Source of the DNA: Comamonas antarctica
GTDB lineage: Bacteria; Pseudomonadota; Gammaproteobacteria; Burkholderiales; Burkholderiaceae_C
Length of the DNA: 64,000 nt
NCBI RefSeq assembly: GCF_013363755.1
Contig: NZ_CP054840.1
Location: forward strand, 3,031,501 to 3,095,500
Reading direction: 5' to 3'
Positions 45,204 through 57,312 of this stretch are shown piece by piece. The notes under the pieces are model-generated. The model saw only the letters and a list, made by a program, of their open reading frames with translations. It was not told where the DNA came from and did not search any database. The translations under genes were made by a program, and so were the position numbers. The stretch's first letter is position 1. Every line of letters starts with the position of its first letter.

Positions 45204-47237
45204 TTACTTGTTGAGCCACACGAAGTAGGTCATGAGCAGGAAGATGCCCAGGATCATGACCAACGCGTAGTGGTAGATATAGCCGGTCTGCAGGGCGCGG
45301 GCCCAGGCAGCGATGCGGGCCACGAGCTTCCAGGAGCCGTTGACCAGGCCGCCATCGATGATGGTCTGGTCGCCGACCTTCCACAGCGTCGTGCCCAGGG
45401 CACGCGTGCCGCGCGCCAGCACGTTCTCGTTGAACCAGTCGAGGTAGTACTTGTTCTCGAGCAGGTTGAAGATCGGCATGCAGCGGCGCTTGATGGCGGC
45501 CGGCAGCGCCGGGTTGACCATGTACATGTAGTACGCGAGCACCACGCCGGCCAGGGCCAGCCAGAACGGAGCGGTCTGCAGGCCGTGGATGGCCATCGCG
45601 AACGCGCCGTGGAAGATGCCTTCGATGCCAGCCATCGCGCCGTGCTTGCTGCCGTCGACGGTGATCACGCCGTCGAAGAACGGGCCGAACAGCATGTGCT
45701 CGATCGCGAAGTAGCCGATGAACACCGAGGGAATCGCCAGCAGTACCAGCGGCACCGTCACGACCCAGGGCGACTCGTGCGGCTTGGCATCGTGGCCGTG
45801 GCCGTGGTGGTCGTCGTGCGCATGGTGGTCGTCATGGTGCGCGTCGGGGTTCTGGTCGTAGCGTTCCTTGCCGTGGAAGACCAGGAAGTACATGCGGAAC
45901 GAGTAGAACGCGGTCACGAACACGCCGGCCAGCACCGCGAAGTGCGCGAAACCGGCCGCGGGCAGCTGGCTGAAGTGCACCGCCTCGATGATCATGTCCT
46001 TCGAGTAGAAGCCCGAGAACAGCGGCGTGCCGATCAGGGCCAGCGAGCCCAGCAGCGAGGTGATCCAGGTGATGGGCATGTACTTGCGCACGCCACCCAT
46101 CCAGCGCATGTCCTGGTTGTGGTGCAGGCCCATGATGACCGAGCCGGCTCCAAGGAACAGCAGTGCCTTGAAGAACGCGTGCGTCATCAGGTGGAACACC
46201 GCGACCGAGTAGGCCGAGGCGCCCAGCGCGACGGTCATGTAGCCCAGCTGCGACAGCGTCGAGTAGGCCACGACGCGCTTGATGTCGGTCTGGATGATGC
46301 CCAGGAAGCCCATGAACAGCGCGGTGATGGCACCGATGATCAGGATGAAGTTCAGCGCGGTGTCGGACAGCTCGAACAGCGGCGACATGCGCGACACCAT
46401 GAAGATGCCGGCCGTCACCATCGTCGCGGCGTGGATCAGCGCGGAGATCGGGGTCGGGCCTTCCATCGAGTCAGGCAGCCACACGTGCAGCGGGAACTGC
46501 GCCGACTTGCCCATCGCGCCGATGAACAGGCAGATGCAGATCACGGTGATCAGCATCCAGTCCGTGCCGGGGAAGCTCAGGGCGCCGAGTTCCTGCGACT
46601 TGGCGAAGATCTCGGTGTAGTTCAGCGTGCCGGCATAGGCGCCGATCAGGCCGATGCCCAGGATGAAGCCGAAGTCGCCGACACGGTTGACCAGGAAGGC
46701 CTTCATGTTGGCGAAGATTGCCGTCGGCTTGTTGTACCAGAAGCCGATCAGCAGGTACGACACCAGGCCCACCGCTTCCCAGCCGAAGAACAGCTGCAGC
46801 AGGTTGTTGCTCATCACCAGCATCAGCATGGAGAAGGTGAACAGCGAGATGTACGAGAAGAAGCGGTTGTAGCCGTCGTCTTCGTGCATGTAGCCGATGG
46901 TGTAGAGGTGGACCATCAGCGAGACGAAGGTCACGACGACCATCATCATCGCGGTGATGCTGTCGACCATGAAGCCGACTTCCATCTTCAGCGTGCCGAC
47001 CTGCATCCAGGTGTAGAGCGTCTGATTGAAGCTGGCGCCGTCCATCATCACGCTCTTGAGCGTGAACGCGGAAATGACGAAGGCGATGAACACGCCGAGG
47101 ATGGTCAGCGTGTGGCTGGCGGCGCGGCCGATGCGGTTGCCGCCGAAGGCCGTGCCGAACAGGCCGGCAAGCGCCGAGCCCACCAGCGGTGCCAGGGGCA
47201 CGGCCAGCAGGGTGGATGCGGAGAGGGTTTGACTCAT
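45204..47237 (-). CDS. nuoL: NADH-quinone oxidoreductase subunit L
   Basis: NuoL is the distal proton-pumping subunit and carries the long amphipathic helix. The 677-aa protein from the ATG at 47237 has FFGWEAVGLVSYLLIGFWYN, FPLHVWLPDSMEGPTPISAL, and AYSTLSQLGYMTVALG with conserved lysines and histidines. A His/Asp-rich insert (HHDDHHAHDDHHGHGHD, about residue 485) is visible in the loop before the C-terminal helix and may bind metal, or be neutral. An upstream frame start (47270) is rejected as it runs into the nuoK gap. Confidence 0.96.
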   Translation of the reverse strand: MSQTLSASTLLAVPLAPLVGSALAGLFGTAFGGNRIGRAASHTLTILGVFIAFVISAFTLKSVMMDGASFNQTLYTWMQVGTLKMEVGFMVDSITAMMMVVVTFVSLMVHLYTIGYMHEDDGYNRFFSYISLFTFSMLMLVMSNNLLQLFFGWEAVGLVSYLLIGFWYNKPTAIFANMKAFLVNRVGDFGFILGIGLIGAYAGTLNYTEIFAKSQELGALSFPGTDWMLITVICICLFIGAMGKSAQFPLHVWLPDSMEGPTPISALIHAATMVTAGIFMVSRMSPLFELSDTALNFILIIGAITALFMGFLGIIQTDIKRVVAYSTLSQLGYMTVALGASAYSVAVFHLMTHAFFKALLFLGAGSVIMGLHHNQDMRWMGGVRKYMPITWITSLLGSLALIGTPLFSGFYSKDMIIEAVHFSQLPAAGFAHFAVLAGVFVTAFYSFRMYFLVFHGKERYDQNPDAHHDDHHAHDDHHGHGHDAKPHESPWVVTVPLVLLAIPSVFIGYFAIEHMLFGPFFDGVITVDGSKHGAMAGIEGIFHGAFAMAIHGLQTAPFWLALAGVVLAYYMYMVNPALPAAIKRRCMPIFNLLENKYYLDWFNENVLARGTRALGTTLWKVGDQTIIDGGLVNGSWKLVARIAAWARALQTGYIYHYALVMILGIFLLMTYFVWLNK

Positions 47238-47266
47238 TGCTGGAGAACCTTGCGAGTTGCGGCCGC

Positions 47267-47575
47267 TCAACCCTTGAGGGTGTTGAGATCTTCCGCGTTG
47301 ATGCTGGACTTGGCACGGAACAGCAACACCAGGATGGCCAGGCCAATCGCCGATTCGGCAGCGGCCACGGTCAGGATGAAGAACACGAACACCTGTCCGT
47401 GCATGTCACCCAGATAGTGGGAGAAGGCCACGAAGTTCATGTTCACGGCCAGCAGCATCAGCTCGATGGCCATGAGCAGAACGATGAGGTTCCTGCGGTT
47501 CAGAAAGATGCCGATGACAGCGATGGCGAACAGCATCGCCCCCAGTGTCAGGAAGTGCCCGAGTGTGAGCGTCAT
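47267..47575 (-). CDS. nuoK: NADH-quinone oxidoreductase subunit K
   Basis: NuoK is a small 102-aa subunit with three transmembrane helices: [40 protein letters not shown] and [20 protein letters not shown]. The buried glutamates of helices 2 and 3 (AIELML and AAAESAIG), part of the proton path, are present. Its ATG overlaps the nuoJ stop by 4 nt. Confidence 0.97.
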   Translation of the reverse strand: MTLTLGHFLTLGAMLFAIAVIGIFLNRRNLIVLLMAIELMLLAVNMNFVAFSHYLGDMHGQVFVFFILTVAAAESAIGLAILVLLFRAKSSINAEDLNTLKG

Positions 47576-48246
47576 GCCTTTGTCTCCTGCGCAGCGGCGT
47601 CGCCGGCGCCGTCTTGTACCTGCGGCGCCTGCGTGGCCGCCACCTTCACCAGGCGCACGCGGTCAGCGGCGCGCACACGGATCTGCTCGGAGGGATTGAT
47701 GGCCTTGCTGTCCTTGCGCTTGCGCAGCGTCAGGGCAATCGCGGCAATCATCGCCACCAGCAGGATCGAGGCCGCGATTTCCACCGGGTACAGGTACTCG
47801 GTGTAGAGCAGGCGGCCCAGCTCCTTGGTGTTCGAATAGGGCTCGGGCTGGCCGGCGGCGTTGAGCACCGTGGTCGCAATGGCCTTGGGCTCGTCGATGC
47901 TGCTGAAGCCGCCCATGAGCACCATGCCCATTTCAAAGACGATCAGCACGCCGATGAAGGCAGCCAGCGGGAAGTGCTTCCAGAAGCCCTGGCGCAGCGC
48001 GTCGATGCGGATGTCCAGCATCATCACCACGAACAGGAACAGCACCATCACCGCGCCCAGGTACACGAGCACCAGCGCGATGGCCAGGAATTCAGCCTTG
48101 AGCAGCAGCCAGATCGCCGCGGCCTGGGAGAAAGCCAGGATCAGGTTGAGCACGGCGTGCACGGGGTTGCGCGCCGTGACCACGCGGAACGAGGCCACGA
48201 GCAGCACCACCGCGAACAGATAGAAAAAAGCAGTTTTGGCGTCCAT
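47572..48246 (-). CDS. nuoJ: NADH-quinone oxidoreductase subunit J
   Basis: NuoJ is a 224-aa membrane subunit with five hydrophobic segments. The start [20 protein letters not shown] and [20 protein letters not shown], which holds the conserved glycine/tyrosine (YLGAV) kink, identify it. It has a charged C-terminal tail with an Ala/Gln-rich end longer than in E. coli. It starts 33 nt after nuoI and is coupled to nuoK by ATGA. Confidence 0.96.
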   Translation of the reverse strand: MDAKTAFFYLFAVVLLVASFRVVTARNPVHAVLNLILAFSQAAAIWLLLKAEFLAIALVLVYLGAVMVLFLFVVMMLDIRIDALRQGFWKHFPLAAFIGVLIVFEMGMVLMGGFSSIDEPKAIATTVLNAAGQPEPYSNTKELGRLLYTEYLYPVEIAASILLVAMIAAIALTLRKRKDSKAINPSEQIRVRAADRVRLVKVAATQAPQVQDGAGDAAAQETKA

Positions 48247-48279
48247 GAATCGAGTCTTCTTGGGTGTTCAGGCGCCGCT

Positions 48280-48789
48280 TCAGCGGTACTTGGCATCGGC
48301 TGCGCGCGCAGCGGCGATGTCGGCTTCGTAGCGGTCGCCAACGGCCAGCAACATGTCCTTGGTGAAGTACAGGTCACCGCGTTTTTCGCCGTGGTATTCA
48401 AAGATGTGCGTCTCGACGATCGAGTCGACCGGGCAGCTCTCTTCGCAGAAGCCGCAGAAGATGCACTTTGTGAGGTCGATGTCGTAGCGGTTGGTGCGGC
48501 GCGAGCCGTCCTCGCGCACTTCCGACTCGATGGTGATGGCCATCGCGGGGCACACCGCCTCGCACAGCTTGCACGCGATGCAGCGCTCTTCGCCGTTGTC
48601 GTAACGGCGCAGCGCATGCAGACCGCGAAAACGCGGCGACAGGGGCGTCTTCTCTTCGGGGAACTGCACCGTCACCTTGCGGCGGAATGCGTAGCGACCC
48701 GTGAGCGACATGCCCTTGACCAGCTCCCAGAGCATGAAGCTCTTGAAGAAATCCTTGACCGAAAAAGATGTAGCAGCAACAGCAGCCAT
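48280..48789 (-). CDS. nuoI: NADH-quinone oxidoreductase subunit I
   Basis: NuoI carries two [4Fe-4S] clusters (N6a and N6b) that bring electrons to the quinone site. The 169-aa protein contains both ferredoxin motifs, [12 protein letters not shown] and [16 protein letters not shown], with the family's [17 protein letters not shown] before them. Start and length agree with the family. It follows nuoH after 12 nt. Confidence 0.97.
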   Translation of the reverse strand: MAAVAATSFSVKDFFKSFMLWELVKGMSLTGRYAFRRKVTVQFPEEKTPLSPRFRGLHALRRYDNGEERCIACKLCEAVCPAMAITIESEVREDGSRRTNRYDIDLTKCIFCGFCEESCPVDSIVETHIFEYHGEKRGDLYFTKDMLLAVGDRYEADIAAARAADAKYR

Positions 48790-48801
48790 TTGTGTCCCCG
48801 C

Positions 48802-49878
48802 TTAATTCCAGATGTTCCAAGGCGAGTGCAACCAGGCACCCACGATGACCAGCCACACCAGGGTGACCGGGATAAAGATCTTCCAGCCCAGACGCATGAT
48901 CTGGTCGTAACGGAAGCGCGGGAAGGTGGCGCGGATCCAGATGAACATCGACACGACGACAAAGGTCTTGATACCGAGCCAGATCCAGCCGGGGATGAAC
49001 GACAGGAAGTCGAACGGAGGCAGCCAGCCGCCGAGGAACATCAGCACGGCGAGGATCGACACCAGCCACATGCTGGCGTATTCGGCCAGGAAGAACACCG
49101 CAAAGCCCATGCCCGAGTACTCGACCATGTGGCCGGCCACGATTTCGGCTTCGCCTTCGACGACGTCGAACGGATGGCGGTTGGTTTCGGCCACGCCCGA
49201 GATCAGGTAGACGATGAAGATCGGCAGCAGCGGCAGCCAGTTCCACGACAGGATGCCCATGCCCAGGTTGGCGGCCATGCCCGTGCCCTGGCTCACGACG
49301 ATGGCCGTGAGGTTCATGCTGCCCGAGACCATGATCACCACCAGGAAGCAAAAGCCCATGGCGATTTCATAGCTGACCATCTGCGCCGAGGCGCGCAGTG
49401 CGCCCAGGAAGGCGTACTTCGAGTTCGAAGCCCAGCCCGCAATGATCACGCCATAGACTTCGATCGACGTGATGGCCATGATCAGCAGGATGCCGGCGTT
49501 GACGTTGGCCAGCGCGACATCGGGACCGAAGGGAATCGCCACCCAGCCGGCGAGTGCCGGCATGATGGCCATGACCGGGCCCAGGAAGAACAGGCCCTTG
49601 CTCGCGGCCGTCGGCTGGATGATTTCCTTGGTCAGCAGCTTGATGCCGTCGGCCAGGGGTTGCAGCAGGCCGAACGGGCCGACGCGGTTGGGACCATGGC
49701 GCACCTGCATGAAGCCCAGCAGCTTGCGCTCCCACAGCGTCAGGTAGGCGACGGCGCCCATCAGCGGCGCGACGATGGCGACGATCTTCAGCAGGATCCA
49801 GAGCACGGGCCAGACCACGGCGGTCCACCAGCCACCCGAGAACAGGCCCAGGCCGCCGTTGTAGAGGGCGTCGATCAT
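48802..49878 (-). CDS. nuoH: NADH-quinone oxidoreductase subunit H
   Basis: NuoH forms part of the quinone chamber. The 358-aa membrane protein has eight hydrophobic segments and the conserved [40 protein letters not shown] and [20 protein letters not shown] with acidic residues near the quinone path. The ATG overlaps the nuoG stop by 4 nt. Confidence 0.97.
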   Translation of the reverse strand: MIDALYNGGLGLFSGGWWTAVVWPVLWILLKIVAIVAPLMGAVAYLTLWERKLLGFMQVRHGPNRVGPFGLLQPLADGIKLLTKEIIQPTAASKGLFFLGPVMAIMPALAGWVAIPFGPDVALANVNAGILLIMAITSIEVYGVIIAGWASNSKYAFLGALRASAQMVSYEIAMGFCFLVVIMVSGSMNLTAIVVSQGTGMAANLGMGILSWNWLPLLPIFIVYLISGVAETNRHPFDVVEGEAEIVAGHMVEYSGMGFAVFFLAEYASMWLVSILAVLMFLGGWLPPFDFLSFIPGWIWLGIKTFVVVSMFIWIRATFPRFRYDQIMRLGWKIFIPVTLVWLVIVGAWLHSPWNIWN

Positions 49879-51989
49879 GCGGCACCTCCGTCACGGGCCA
49901 GACGTGCGTCGGCCGTCAGTTGCAGGGACGTCGCGCGGCGCACCAGGCCGTCGAGCTGATAGATGCTGGCCACGACCGGATCGGCCATGGCTTCGCGGCG
50001 CACGGCCACGGCAGCGGTCGCAGCATTGTTCAAGATCTCGGCAGGCACCAGTTCGGCTCCTTGGGCAATTTCCGCCAGCACTTCCTGCGCGGTTTCGTAG
50101 GCCATGCCGGGCACGCCCAGCAGATTGGCCAGCACGCGCAGCACCTTCCAGCCCGGACGCGTATCGCCCAGCGGGCGCACCACGGCGTGGAAGCTCTGGA
50201 TGCGGCCTTCGGCGTTGACGAACGTACCCGGGGTTTCCGAGAACGGCGCGATGGGCAGCAGCACGTCGCTGATGTCCAGATTGGTCTTGAACGGGCTCAG
50301 CGTGACCACCATCTGCGCACCGGCCAGGCCGTTGGCACCGGCGGCCGCGTCGAACGCGGGTTCGGTATTGAACAGCAGCGCTGCCTTAAGGCCGCCGGCG
50401 GCGAGCATCTGGCCCGCATTGAGGCCACCGGTCTGCGGCTGGGCCTTGACCCACTGCGCGCCGACGGTGTTGGCGGCTTCGGTCAGGTAGCCGACGCTGG
50501 CGCCGGTCTGCGCGCCGATCCACTGCGCCAGGGCCAGCAGGCCGGACGCATGGGCATGGTGCGCTGCGGCATTGCCCAGCAGGATGGCCTTGCGTTCGCC
50601 CGACAGCAGGGCCTTGGCAATCGCCTGGGCCTGGTCGTTCGAAGCTGCGGCCTGCACGGGGGCGTCGACGCCCTTTTCCTGGGCCACGGCAGCGGCCACA
50701 TCGGCCAGTGCCTGCTCCCAGTCGGCGGCATTCACCACCGATTGCGCGGCGGGCATGGCCCAGTCGTATTCGCGGGCGTTGATCGCATGCACCTGGGCGC
50801 CCTTGCGGGTCGCCTGGCGGATGCGCTGGGCAAACAGCGGATGGTCCTTGCGCAGGTTCGAACCCACGACCAGCACCGACTGCAGCTGCGACAGCGAGGC
50901 AATCGAGGTGCCCAGCCATTGCACGCCGGCGGTGGCCGCGAACTCGGCGTGGCGCAGGCGGTGGTCGATGTTGTCGCTGCCCAGGCCGCGCAGCAGCTGT
51001 GCGGCCAGGTGCAGTTCCTCAAGCGTGCTGTGCGGGCTGACCAAGGCGCCGATGGCATTCGCGCCATGGTCCTGCTTGATCTGCTGCAGGCCGTTGGCCA
51101 CGTATTCCAGCGCGGTCTGCCAGTCGACCTCGCGCCACTCGCCGCCCTGCTTGAGCATGGGGCGGGTCAGGCGGTCGGCGCTTTCGAGCGCTTCATACGA
51201 GAAGCGGTCGCGGTCGGCGATCCAGCATTCGTTGACGGCGTCGTTTTCCAGCGGCAGCACGCGCAGCACGCGGTGGTTCTTGACCTGAACGATCAGGTTG
51301 GCACCGGTCGAATCATGCGGGCTCACCGACTTGCGGCGCGACAGCTCCCAGGTACGGGCCTGGTAGCGGAAGGGCTTGCTGGTCAGCGCGCCGACCGGGC
51401 AGATGTCGATCATATTGCCCGACAGCTCGGAGTCGATCGTGTCTCCGGCCACCGTGGTGATCTCGGAATGCTCGCCGCGGTTGATCATGCCCAGTTCCAT
51501 CACGCCGGCCACTTCCTGGCCAAAGCGCACGCAACGGGTGCAGTGGATGCAGCGCGTCATTTCCGCCATGGAAACCAGCGGGCCGACGTTCTTGTTCAGA
51601 ACGACGCGCTTTTCTTCCTCATAGCGCGAGCTGCTGCCGCCGTAACCCACGGCCAGATCCTGCAGCTGGCATTCGCCGCCCTGGTCGCAGATCGGGCAAT
51701 CCAGCGGGTGATTGATGAGCAGGAATTCCATGACCGACTGCTGCGCGGTGATGGCCTTCTGGCTCTTGGTGCGCACGATCATGCCCTGCGTCACCGGGGT
51801 GGCGCAGGCCGGCATGGGCTTGGGTGCCTTTTCGACATCGACCAGGCACATGCGGCAGTTGGCCGCGATGGAAAGCTTCTTGTGGTAGCAGAAGTGAGGG
51901 ATGTAGGTACCGGCCTTCTCGGCGGCATGCATGACCATGCTGCCCTCGGTAATCTCTACCTTCTGACCGTCCAGTTCAATTTCAACCAT
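49875..51989 (-). CDS. nuoG: NADH-quinone oxidoreductase subunit G
   Basis: NuoG is the largest peripheral-arm subunit with an N-terminal 2Fe-2S cluster and two or more 4Fe-4S clusters. The 704-aa protein shows [50 protein letters not shown] and [20 protein letters not shown]. The C-terminal molybdopterin-like domain is more variable, as usual. The two-codon gap to nuoF (15 nt) supports one operon. Confidence 0.96.
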   Translation of the reverse strand: MVEIELDGQKVEITEGSMVMHAAEKAGTYIPHFCYHKKLSIAANCRMCLVDVEKAPKPMPACATPVTQGMIVRTKSQKAITAQQSVMEFLLINHPLDCPICDQGGECQLQDLAVGYGGSSSRYEEEKRVVLNKNVGPLVSMAEMTRCIHCTRCVRFGQEVAGVMELGMINRGEHSEITTVAGDTIDSELSGNMIDICPVGALTSKPFRYQARTWELSRRKSVSPHDSTGANLIVQVKNHRVLRVLPLENDAVNECWIADRDRFSYEALESADRLTRPMLKQGGEWREVDWQTALEYVANGLQQIKQDHGANAIGALVSPHSTLEELHLAAQLLRGLGSDNIDHRLRHAEFAATAGVQWLGTSIASLSQLQSVLVVGSNLRKDHPLFAQRIRQATRKGAQVHAINAREYDWAMPAAQSVVNAADWEQALADVAAAVAQEKGVDAPVQAAASNDQAQAIAKALLSGERKAILLGNAAAHHAHASGLLALAQWIGAQTGASVGYLTEAANTVGAQWVKAQPQTGGLNAGQMLAAGGLKAALLFNTEPAFDAAAGANGLAGAQMVVTLSPFKTNLDISDVLLPIAPFSETPGTFVNAEGRIQSFHAVVRPLGDTRPGWKVLRVLANLLGVPGMAYETAQEVLAEIAQGAELVPAEILNNAATAAVAVRREAMADPVVASIYQLDGLVRRATSLQLTADARLARDGGAA

Positions 51990-52004
51990 ATGCTTGTCTC
52001 GCGA

Positions 52005-53363
52005 TCAGGCCGCCGTGGCGGTCTGCTTGGAAGCGCTCTGGATCTTCGCTTCGAACTCTGGGCGGAAATGCTTGATCATGGCGCGCACCGGCATCGCTGC
52101 CGCATCGCCCAGCGCACAGATCGTGCGCCCCATGATGTTCACGGACACCGAGTCCAACAGCTCGATGTCTTCGGGACGGCCCTGGCCGTGCTGGATGCGG
52201 TGCACCACGCGCCACAGCCAGCCCGTGCCTTCGCGGCAGGGCGTGCACTGGCCGCAGGACTCATGCGAATAGAAGTACGACAGGCGCAGCAGGCACTCGA
52301 CCATGTCGCGCGAATCGTCCATGACGATCACCGCGCCCGAGCCCAGCATCGAGCCGGCCTTGGCGATCGAATCGTAGTCCATCGTGCATTGCATGATGAT
52401 GTCGGCCGGCAGCACCGGCGACGACGATCCACCCGGGATCACGGCCTTGAGCTGGCGGCCCTTGCGCACGCCGCCGGCGAGCTCGAGCAGCTTGGCGAAG
52501 GGCGTGCCCATGGGCACTTCGTAGTTGCCCGGACGCTCGACGTCGCCGCTGACCGAATAGATCTTGGTGCCGCCATTGTTCGGCTTGCCGCATTCGAGGT
52601 AGGCCTGGCCGCCGTTGCGGATGATCCAGGGCACGGCCGCGAAGGTTTCCGTGTTGTTGATGGTCGTCGGCTTGCCGTACAGGCCGAAGCTCGCCGGGAA
52701 CGGCGGCTTGAAGCGCGGCTGGCCCTTCTTGCCTTCGAGCGATTCGAGCAGCGCGGTTTCCTCGCCGCAGATGTAGGCGCCGAATCCATGGTGGGCGTGC
52801 AGCTGGAAGCTGAAGTTGCTGCCCATGATGTTGTCGCCCAGGAAGCCCGCGGCGCGCGCTTCTTCCAGCGCGGCTTCGAAACGGTCATAGACCTCGAAGA
52901 TCTCGCCGTGGATGTAGTTGTAGCCGACCGTGATGCCCATGGCGTAGGCCGCGATGGCCATGCCTTCGATCACGATGTGCGGGTTGAACATCAGGATGTC
53001 GCGGTCCTTGCAGGTGCCGGGCTCGCCTTCGTCCGAGTTGCACACCAGGTGCTTCTGGCCGGGGAACTGGCGCGGCATGAAGCTCCACTTCAGGCCGGTC
53101 GGGAAACCCGCGCCGCCACGGCCGCGCAGGCCCGATTCCTTCACGGTCGCAATCACCTGGTCCTGGGTCAGGCCTTCGCCGCCGTCCTGGGCCAGGATCT
53201 TGCGCAGGGCTTCATAGCCGCCGCGCGCGACGTAGTCCTTGAGAGACCAGTTGCTGCCGTTCAGGCCCGCATAGATCTGCGGCTCGATGTGGCGGTCGTG
53301 GAAGCAGGTCTCGTTGCCCGACGACGCGAAGCGCGCCAGAACGTCTTGTGCTGCCTGGCTCAT
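52005..53363 (-). CDS. nuoF: NADH-quinone oxidoreductase subunit F
   Basis: NuoF binds NADH, FMN and a [4Fe-4S] cluster and is the electron entry point. The 452-aa protein from the ATG at 53363 has the FMN/NADH motifs [16 protein letters not shown] and [34 protein letters not shown], and the cluster motif [17 protein letters not shown] near residue 355. Its ATG overlaps the nuoE stop as ATGA; the longer frame to 53432 would overlap nuoE by about 70 bp. Confidence 0.97.
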   Translation of the reverse strand: MSQAAQDVLARFASSGNETCFHDRHIEPQIYAGLNGSNWSLKDYVARGGYEALRKILAQDGGEGLTQDQVIATVKESGLRGRGGAGFPTGLKWSFMPRQFPGQKHLVCNSDEGEPGTCKDRDILMFNPHIVIEGMAIAAYAMGITVGYNYIHGEIFEVYDRFEAALEEARAAGFLGDNIMGSNFSFQLHAHHGFGAYICGEETALLESLEGKKGQPRFKPPFPASFGLYGKPTTINNTETFAAVPWIIRNGGQAYLECGKPNNGGTKIYSVSGDVERPGNYEVPMGTPFAKLLELAGGVRKGRQLKAVIPGGSSSPVLPADIIMQCTMDYDSIAKAGSMLGSGAVIVMDDSRDMVECLLRLSYFYSHESCGQCTPCREGTGWLWRVVHRIQHGQGRPEDIELLDSVSVNIMGRTICALGDAAAMPVRAMIKHFRPEFEAKIQSASKQTATAA

Positions 53364-53847
53364 GCTTGGCCTTCCGCGGCGCGCAGGCCGTCCACGAGCT
53401 CGTCGAGCTTCTCGTTGCTCATGAAGCTGCACATGCAGCGGTCATTGACCAGCATGACCGGCGAATCGGCGCAGGCGCCCAGGCACTCGGACTGCTGCAG
53501 CGTGAACATGCCGTCGGGCGTGGTCTCGCCCATCTTGATGCCCAGCTTGGACTCGAGGTGGTGCAGCGCCTTGTAGCCGTCGCGCAGCTGGCACGGCAGG
53601 TTGGTGCAGACGTTGAGCTTGTACTTGCCCACCGGCTGCTGGTTGTACATGTTGTAGAAGGTGGTGACTTCATGCACGGCAATCTGGGGCATGCCCAGGT
53701 AGTCGGCAATGATCGCCTCGTTCTCGACGCTGACCCAGCCCTCTTCCTGCTGGACGATGGACAGGCAGGCCATCACGGCCGATTGCTTCTGGTCGGCCGG
53801 GTACTTGGCCACCTCGCGCGCAAAGCGCGCTTTAGTCGCTTCAGTGA

Positions 53848-53851
<4 letters not shown>
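53360..53851 (-). CDS. nuoE: NADH-quinone oxidoreductase subunit E
   Basis: NuoE has the thioredoxin-like fold with a [2Fe-2S] cluster (N1a). The 163-aa protein contains CTNLPCQLR and [15 protein letters not shown], the four ligand cysteines of the family, and the N-terminal helical [17 protein letters not shown]. Its stop overlaps the nuoF start, and its start overlaps the nuoD stop, both as ATGA. Confidence 0.97.
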
Positions 53852-55101
<1,250 letters not shown>

Positions 55102-55128
55102 GTGCGTCTACTCAAGGTGCAAAGCACC

Positions 55129-55740
55129 TCAATGCAGGCCTCCGTACTTCTCTTCGCGGATGATGCGCGGCGTGATTTCACGCGGCTCGATGGTGACCGG
55201 CTGGTACACCACGCGCTGCTGCTCGGCGTCGTAGCGCATCTCGACATGGCCGGACAGCGGGAAATCCTTGCGGAACGGATGGCCGATGAAGCCATAGTCG
55301 GTCAGGATGCGGCGCAGGTCGTTGTGGCCGTCGAAGACGATGCCGTACAGGTCGAAGGCCTCGCGCTCGAACCAGTTGGCCGAATTCCACAGTTCGCTGA
55401 CCGAAGCCACGAGCGGGAAGTCGTCATCGGGGCAGAACACGCGCACGCGCACGCGCTGGTTCAGGCTCACCGACAGCAGGTGCGAGACGGCGGCATAGCG
55501 CAGGCCGTCGCGGCCGACTTCGGCATAGGCCGAATAGTCGATGCCGCACAGGTCGATCAGTTGCTCGAAGCGGCAGTCGGGGTGGGTCTTGAGCAGCTCC
55601 ATGGCGCCGAGGTACTCGGCGGCGGAGACTTCCACCGTGACTTCGCCCAGGGCCAGGGTCACGCTGCGGGCGCGTTCGCCCAAAGCAGCAGCCACCAGAT
55701 CCCGAAGTCTTTCGGGCTGAATTGCAATTGCGGTCATCAT
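55129..55740 (-). CDS. nuoC: NADH-quinone oxidoreductase subunit C
   Basis: NuoC is the 30-kDa subunit of the peripheral arm. The 203-aa protein shows [33 protein letters not shown] and the terminal [20 protein letters not shown] and [19 protein letters not shown], the family's most conserved stretch. AAAGG precedes two consecutive ATG codons (55740, 55737); either is possible. It lies 7 nt after nuoB. Confidence 0.96.
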   Translation of the reverse strand: MMTAIAIQPERLRDLVAAALGERARSVTLALGEVTVEVSAAEYLGAMELLKTHPDCRFEQLIDLCGIDYSAYAEVGRDGLRYAAVSHLLSVSLNQRVRVRVFCPDDDFPLVASVSELWNSANWFEREAFDLYGIVFDGHNDLRRILTDYGFIGHPFRKDFPLSGHVEMRYDAEQQRVVYQPVTIEPREITPRIIREEKYGGLH

Positions 55741-55747
55741 CGGGCCT

Positions 55748-56227
55748 TTAAACGCGGGCGATGGTATGGGTGCGGCGAATCTTCTGCTGCAGCTGGATGA
55801 TCCCGTAGATCAGTGCTTCGGCGGTTGGCGGGCAACCGGGCACATAGACATCCACCGGGACGATGCGGTCGCAACCGCGGACCACGGAATAGCTGTAGTG
55901 GTAGTAGCCACCGCCATTCGCGCAGGAACCCATGGAAATGACCCAGCGCGGCTCCGACATCTGGTCGTAAACCTTGCGCAGGGCCGGAGCCATCTTGTTG
56001 CAGAGCGTGCCGGCAACAATCATCAGGTCGGATTGCCGTGGGCTGGCGCGGAACACCTCGGCGCCGAAACGGCCCAGGTCATAACGCGCGGCGGCGGTAT
56101 GCATCATTTCCACCGCGCAGCAGGCCAGACCAAAGGTCATCGGCCACAGCGAACCGGTCTTGGCCCAATTCACCACCGAGTCATAACTGGTGGTGATGAA
56201 GCCTTCCTTCATCACGCCTTCGATCAT
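55748..56227 (-). CDS. nuoB: NADH-quinone oxidoreductase subunit B
   Basis: NuoB carries the terminal [4Fe-4S] cluster N2. The 159-aa protein shows [20 protein letters not shown] with its adjacent cysteine pair, [20 protein letters not shown], and [20 protein letters not shown] with [14 protein letters not shown], giving the four cysteines of the cluster. It follows nuoA after 24 nt. Confidence 0.98.
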   Translation of the reverse strand: MIEGVMKEGFITTSYDSVVNWAKTGSLWPMTFGLACCAVEMMHTAAARYDLGRFGAEVFRASPRQSDLMIVAGTLCNKMAPALRKVYDQMSEPRWVISMGSCANGGGYYHYSYSVVRGCDRIVPVDVYVPGCPPTAEALIYGIIQLQQKIRRTHTIARV

Positions 56228-56251
56228 CGTGTTTCCTTATTTGACTACCGG

Positions 56252-56611
56252 TCATTCCCAGTCAAGCGCACCCTTTTTCCACTCGTAGGCAAAGCCCACG
56301 ACCAGGATGGCGAGAAAGATCACAACGGCGGCGAAACCTGCCAGACCCACCTCCTGGAGCGAGACTGCCCAGGGAAGGAGAAAAGCGATTTCCAAATCAA
56401 ACAGGATGAACAGGATGGCCACGAGGTAGTAGCGCACGTCGAATTTCATACGTGCGTCCTCGAAGGCTTCAAAGCCACATTCGTAGGGGGAGTTCTTGGC
56501 GGCGTCCGGACGATTGGGGCCGAGGAAATAGCCCAATGCCAGAGGCAGGATGCCGACGGAAGCACCCACCAGGATGAACAGAAGAACGGGGAGATATTGA
56601 TCGATGTTCAT
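56252..56611 (-). CDS. nuoA: NADH-quinone oxidoreductase subunit A
   Basis: NuoA is a 119-aa membrane subunit with three helices: [20 protein letters not shown], then the conserved loop [20 protein letters not shown], then FYLV-type [20 protein letters not shown]. The Cys of YECGFEAF, near the quinone site, is present. It is the first gene of the complex I operon; the promoter probably lies between it and tRNA-Leu or further upstream with secG. Confidence 0.98.
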   Translation of the reverse strand: MNIDQYLPVLLFILVGASVGILPLALGYFLGPNRPDAAKNSPYECGFEAFEDARMKFDVRYYLVAILFILFDLEIAFLLPWAVSLQEVGLAGFAAVVIFLAILVVGFAYEWKKGALDWE

Positions 56612-56690
56612 CTGGGGCTCTCACCTTGATCAAAGGCACGCCCAGACACAGATCACAGCCTGATCATCTGGGCAGGCTTTGTATATATTA

Positions 56691-56775
56691 TGGTGCCGTC
56701 GGCGAGACTCGAACTCGCACAGCTTTCGCCACTACCCCCTCAAGATAGCGTGTCTACCAATTTCACCACGACGGC
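56691..56775 (-). tRNA. tRNA-Leu(GAG)
   Basis: On the minus strand the 85-nt gene starts GCCGTCG and ends CGACGGC-ACCA, which pair over 7 bp with CCA encoded. The anticodon arm is CTATC-TTGAGGG-GGTAG with anticodon GAG, decoding CUC and CUU. A long variable arm follows, then the T arm GCGAG-TTCGAGT-CTCGC, typical of class II tRNA-Leu. It sits between secG and nuoA on the same strand, a conserved placement in proteobacteria. Confidence 0.97.
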
Positions 56776-56806
56776 TTCGTCTCAATCCTTGCGCATCGGA
56801 AGGCTA

Positions 56807-56834
56807 GAGGAGTCTTCTATAAGACTTTGACCTC
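56807..56834. other. small hairpin between secG and tRNA-Leu
   Basis: AGTCTT (56811-56816) pairs with AAGACT (56821-56826) around CTAT, inside a wider GAGG/CCTC pair (56807-56810/56831-56834). There is no T run in the right place for termination, so it may be a processing site ahead of the tRNA. The function is uncertain. Confidence 0.35.
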
Positions 56835-56899
56835 CCGAGCAATCTAAGTATTCTACTCTGAAAAACCCCTAGGAAAAGAGATTTTTCAGATTTTTCAAA

Positions 56900-57274
56900 T
56901 TACTTGGTCGGGATCTGCGCCGCGCCTTCGGCGGGTGCAGCGGGCACGGCCGGAACGGCTGCAGGGGCATCGCCGGCAGCCGGCACGGGCACGCTCACGG
57001 CCGCGCCTTCGAGCACGCTGCCCGTCGTGGGAGCACGGCTGTTGCCGATATACGCCAGGGCCAGCGTGGCGACGAAGAACACCGCGGCCAGGATGCCGGT
57101 GGTGCGCGACAGGAAGTTCGCGCTGCCCGAGGCGCCGAACAGGCTGCCCGAGCTGCCGCCGCCAAACGACGCGCCCATGTCGGCGCCCTTGCCATGCTGG
57201 ATCAGGATCAGGCCGATCATGGCCAGTGCGGTCAACATCTGGATGACCAGGATCACGCTTGCGAATGCATTCAT
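56900..57274 (-). CDS. secG: preprotein translocase subunit SecG
   Basis: SecG is an accessory membrane subunit of the SecYEG channel. The 124-aa protein has two transmembrane segments (VILVIQMLTALAMIGLILIQ and TGILAAVFFVATLALAYIGN) joined by the conserved loop HGKGADMGASFGGGSSGSLF. The C-terminus is an Ala/Pro-rich low-complexity tail, longer than in E. coli. It lies after tpiA on the minus strand and ahead of tRNA-Leu, in the conserved tpiA-secG-tRNA-nuo order. Confidence 0.94.
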   Translation of the reverse strand: MNAFASVILVIQMLTALAMIGLILIQHGKGADMGASFGGGSSGSLFGASGSANFLSRTTGILAAVFFVATLALAYIGNSRAPTTGSVLEGAAVSVPVPAAGDAPAAVPAVPAAPAEGAAQIPTK

Positions 57275-57312
57275 TTCTTCAACTCCTCAACTAACGATAA
57301 AAGCGCAGCGCC

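Noticed and set aside
45740..45850. His/Asp-rich segment of nuoL as an inserted metal-binding domain
   Set aside because: It sits in a loop before the C-terminal helix where NuoL proteins vary in length and composition; no motif beyond low-complexity His/Asp is present.
49920..53576. A 1218-codon plus-strand open frame across nuoG, nuoF and nuoE, and similar long frames opposite other genes (for example 12978-16325 plus and 27831-31109 minus)
   Set aside because: They are antisense or shifted frames of well-supported genes and arise from strong G/C third-position bias. They have no family motifs and run through the start and stop sites of several genes.
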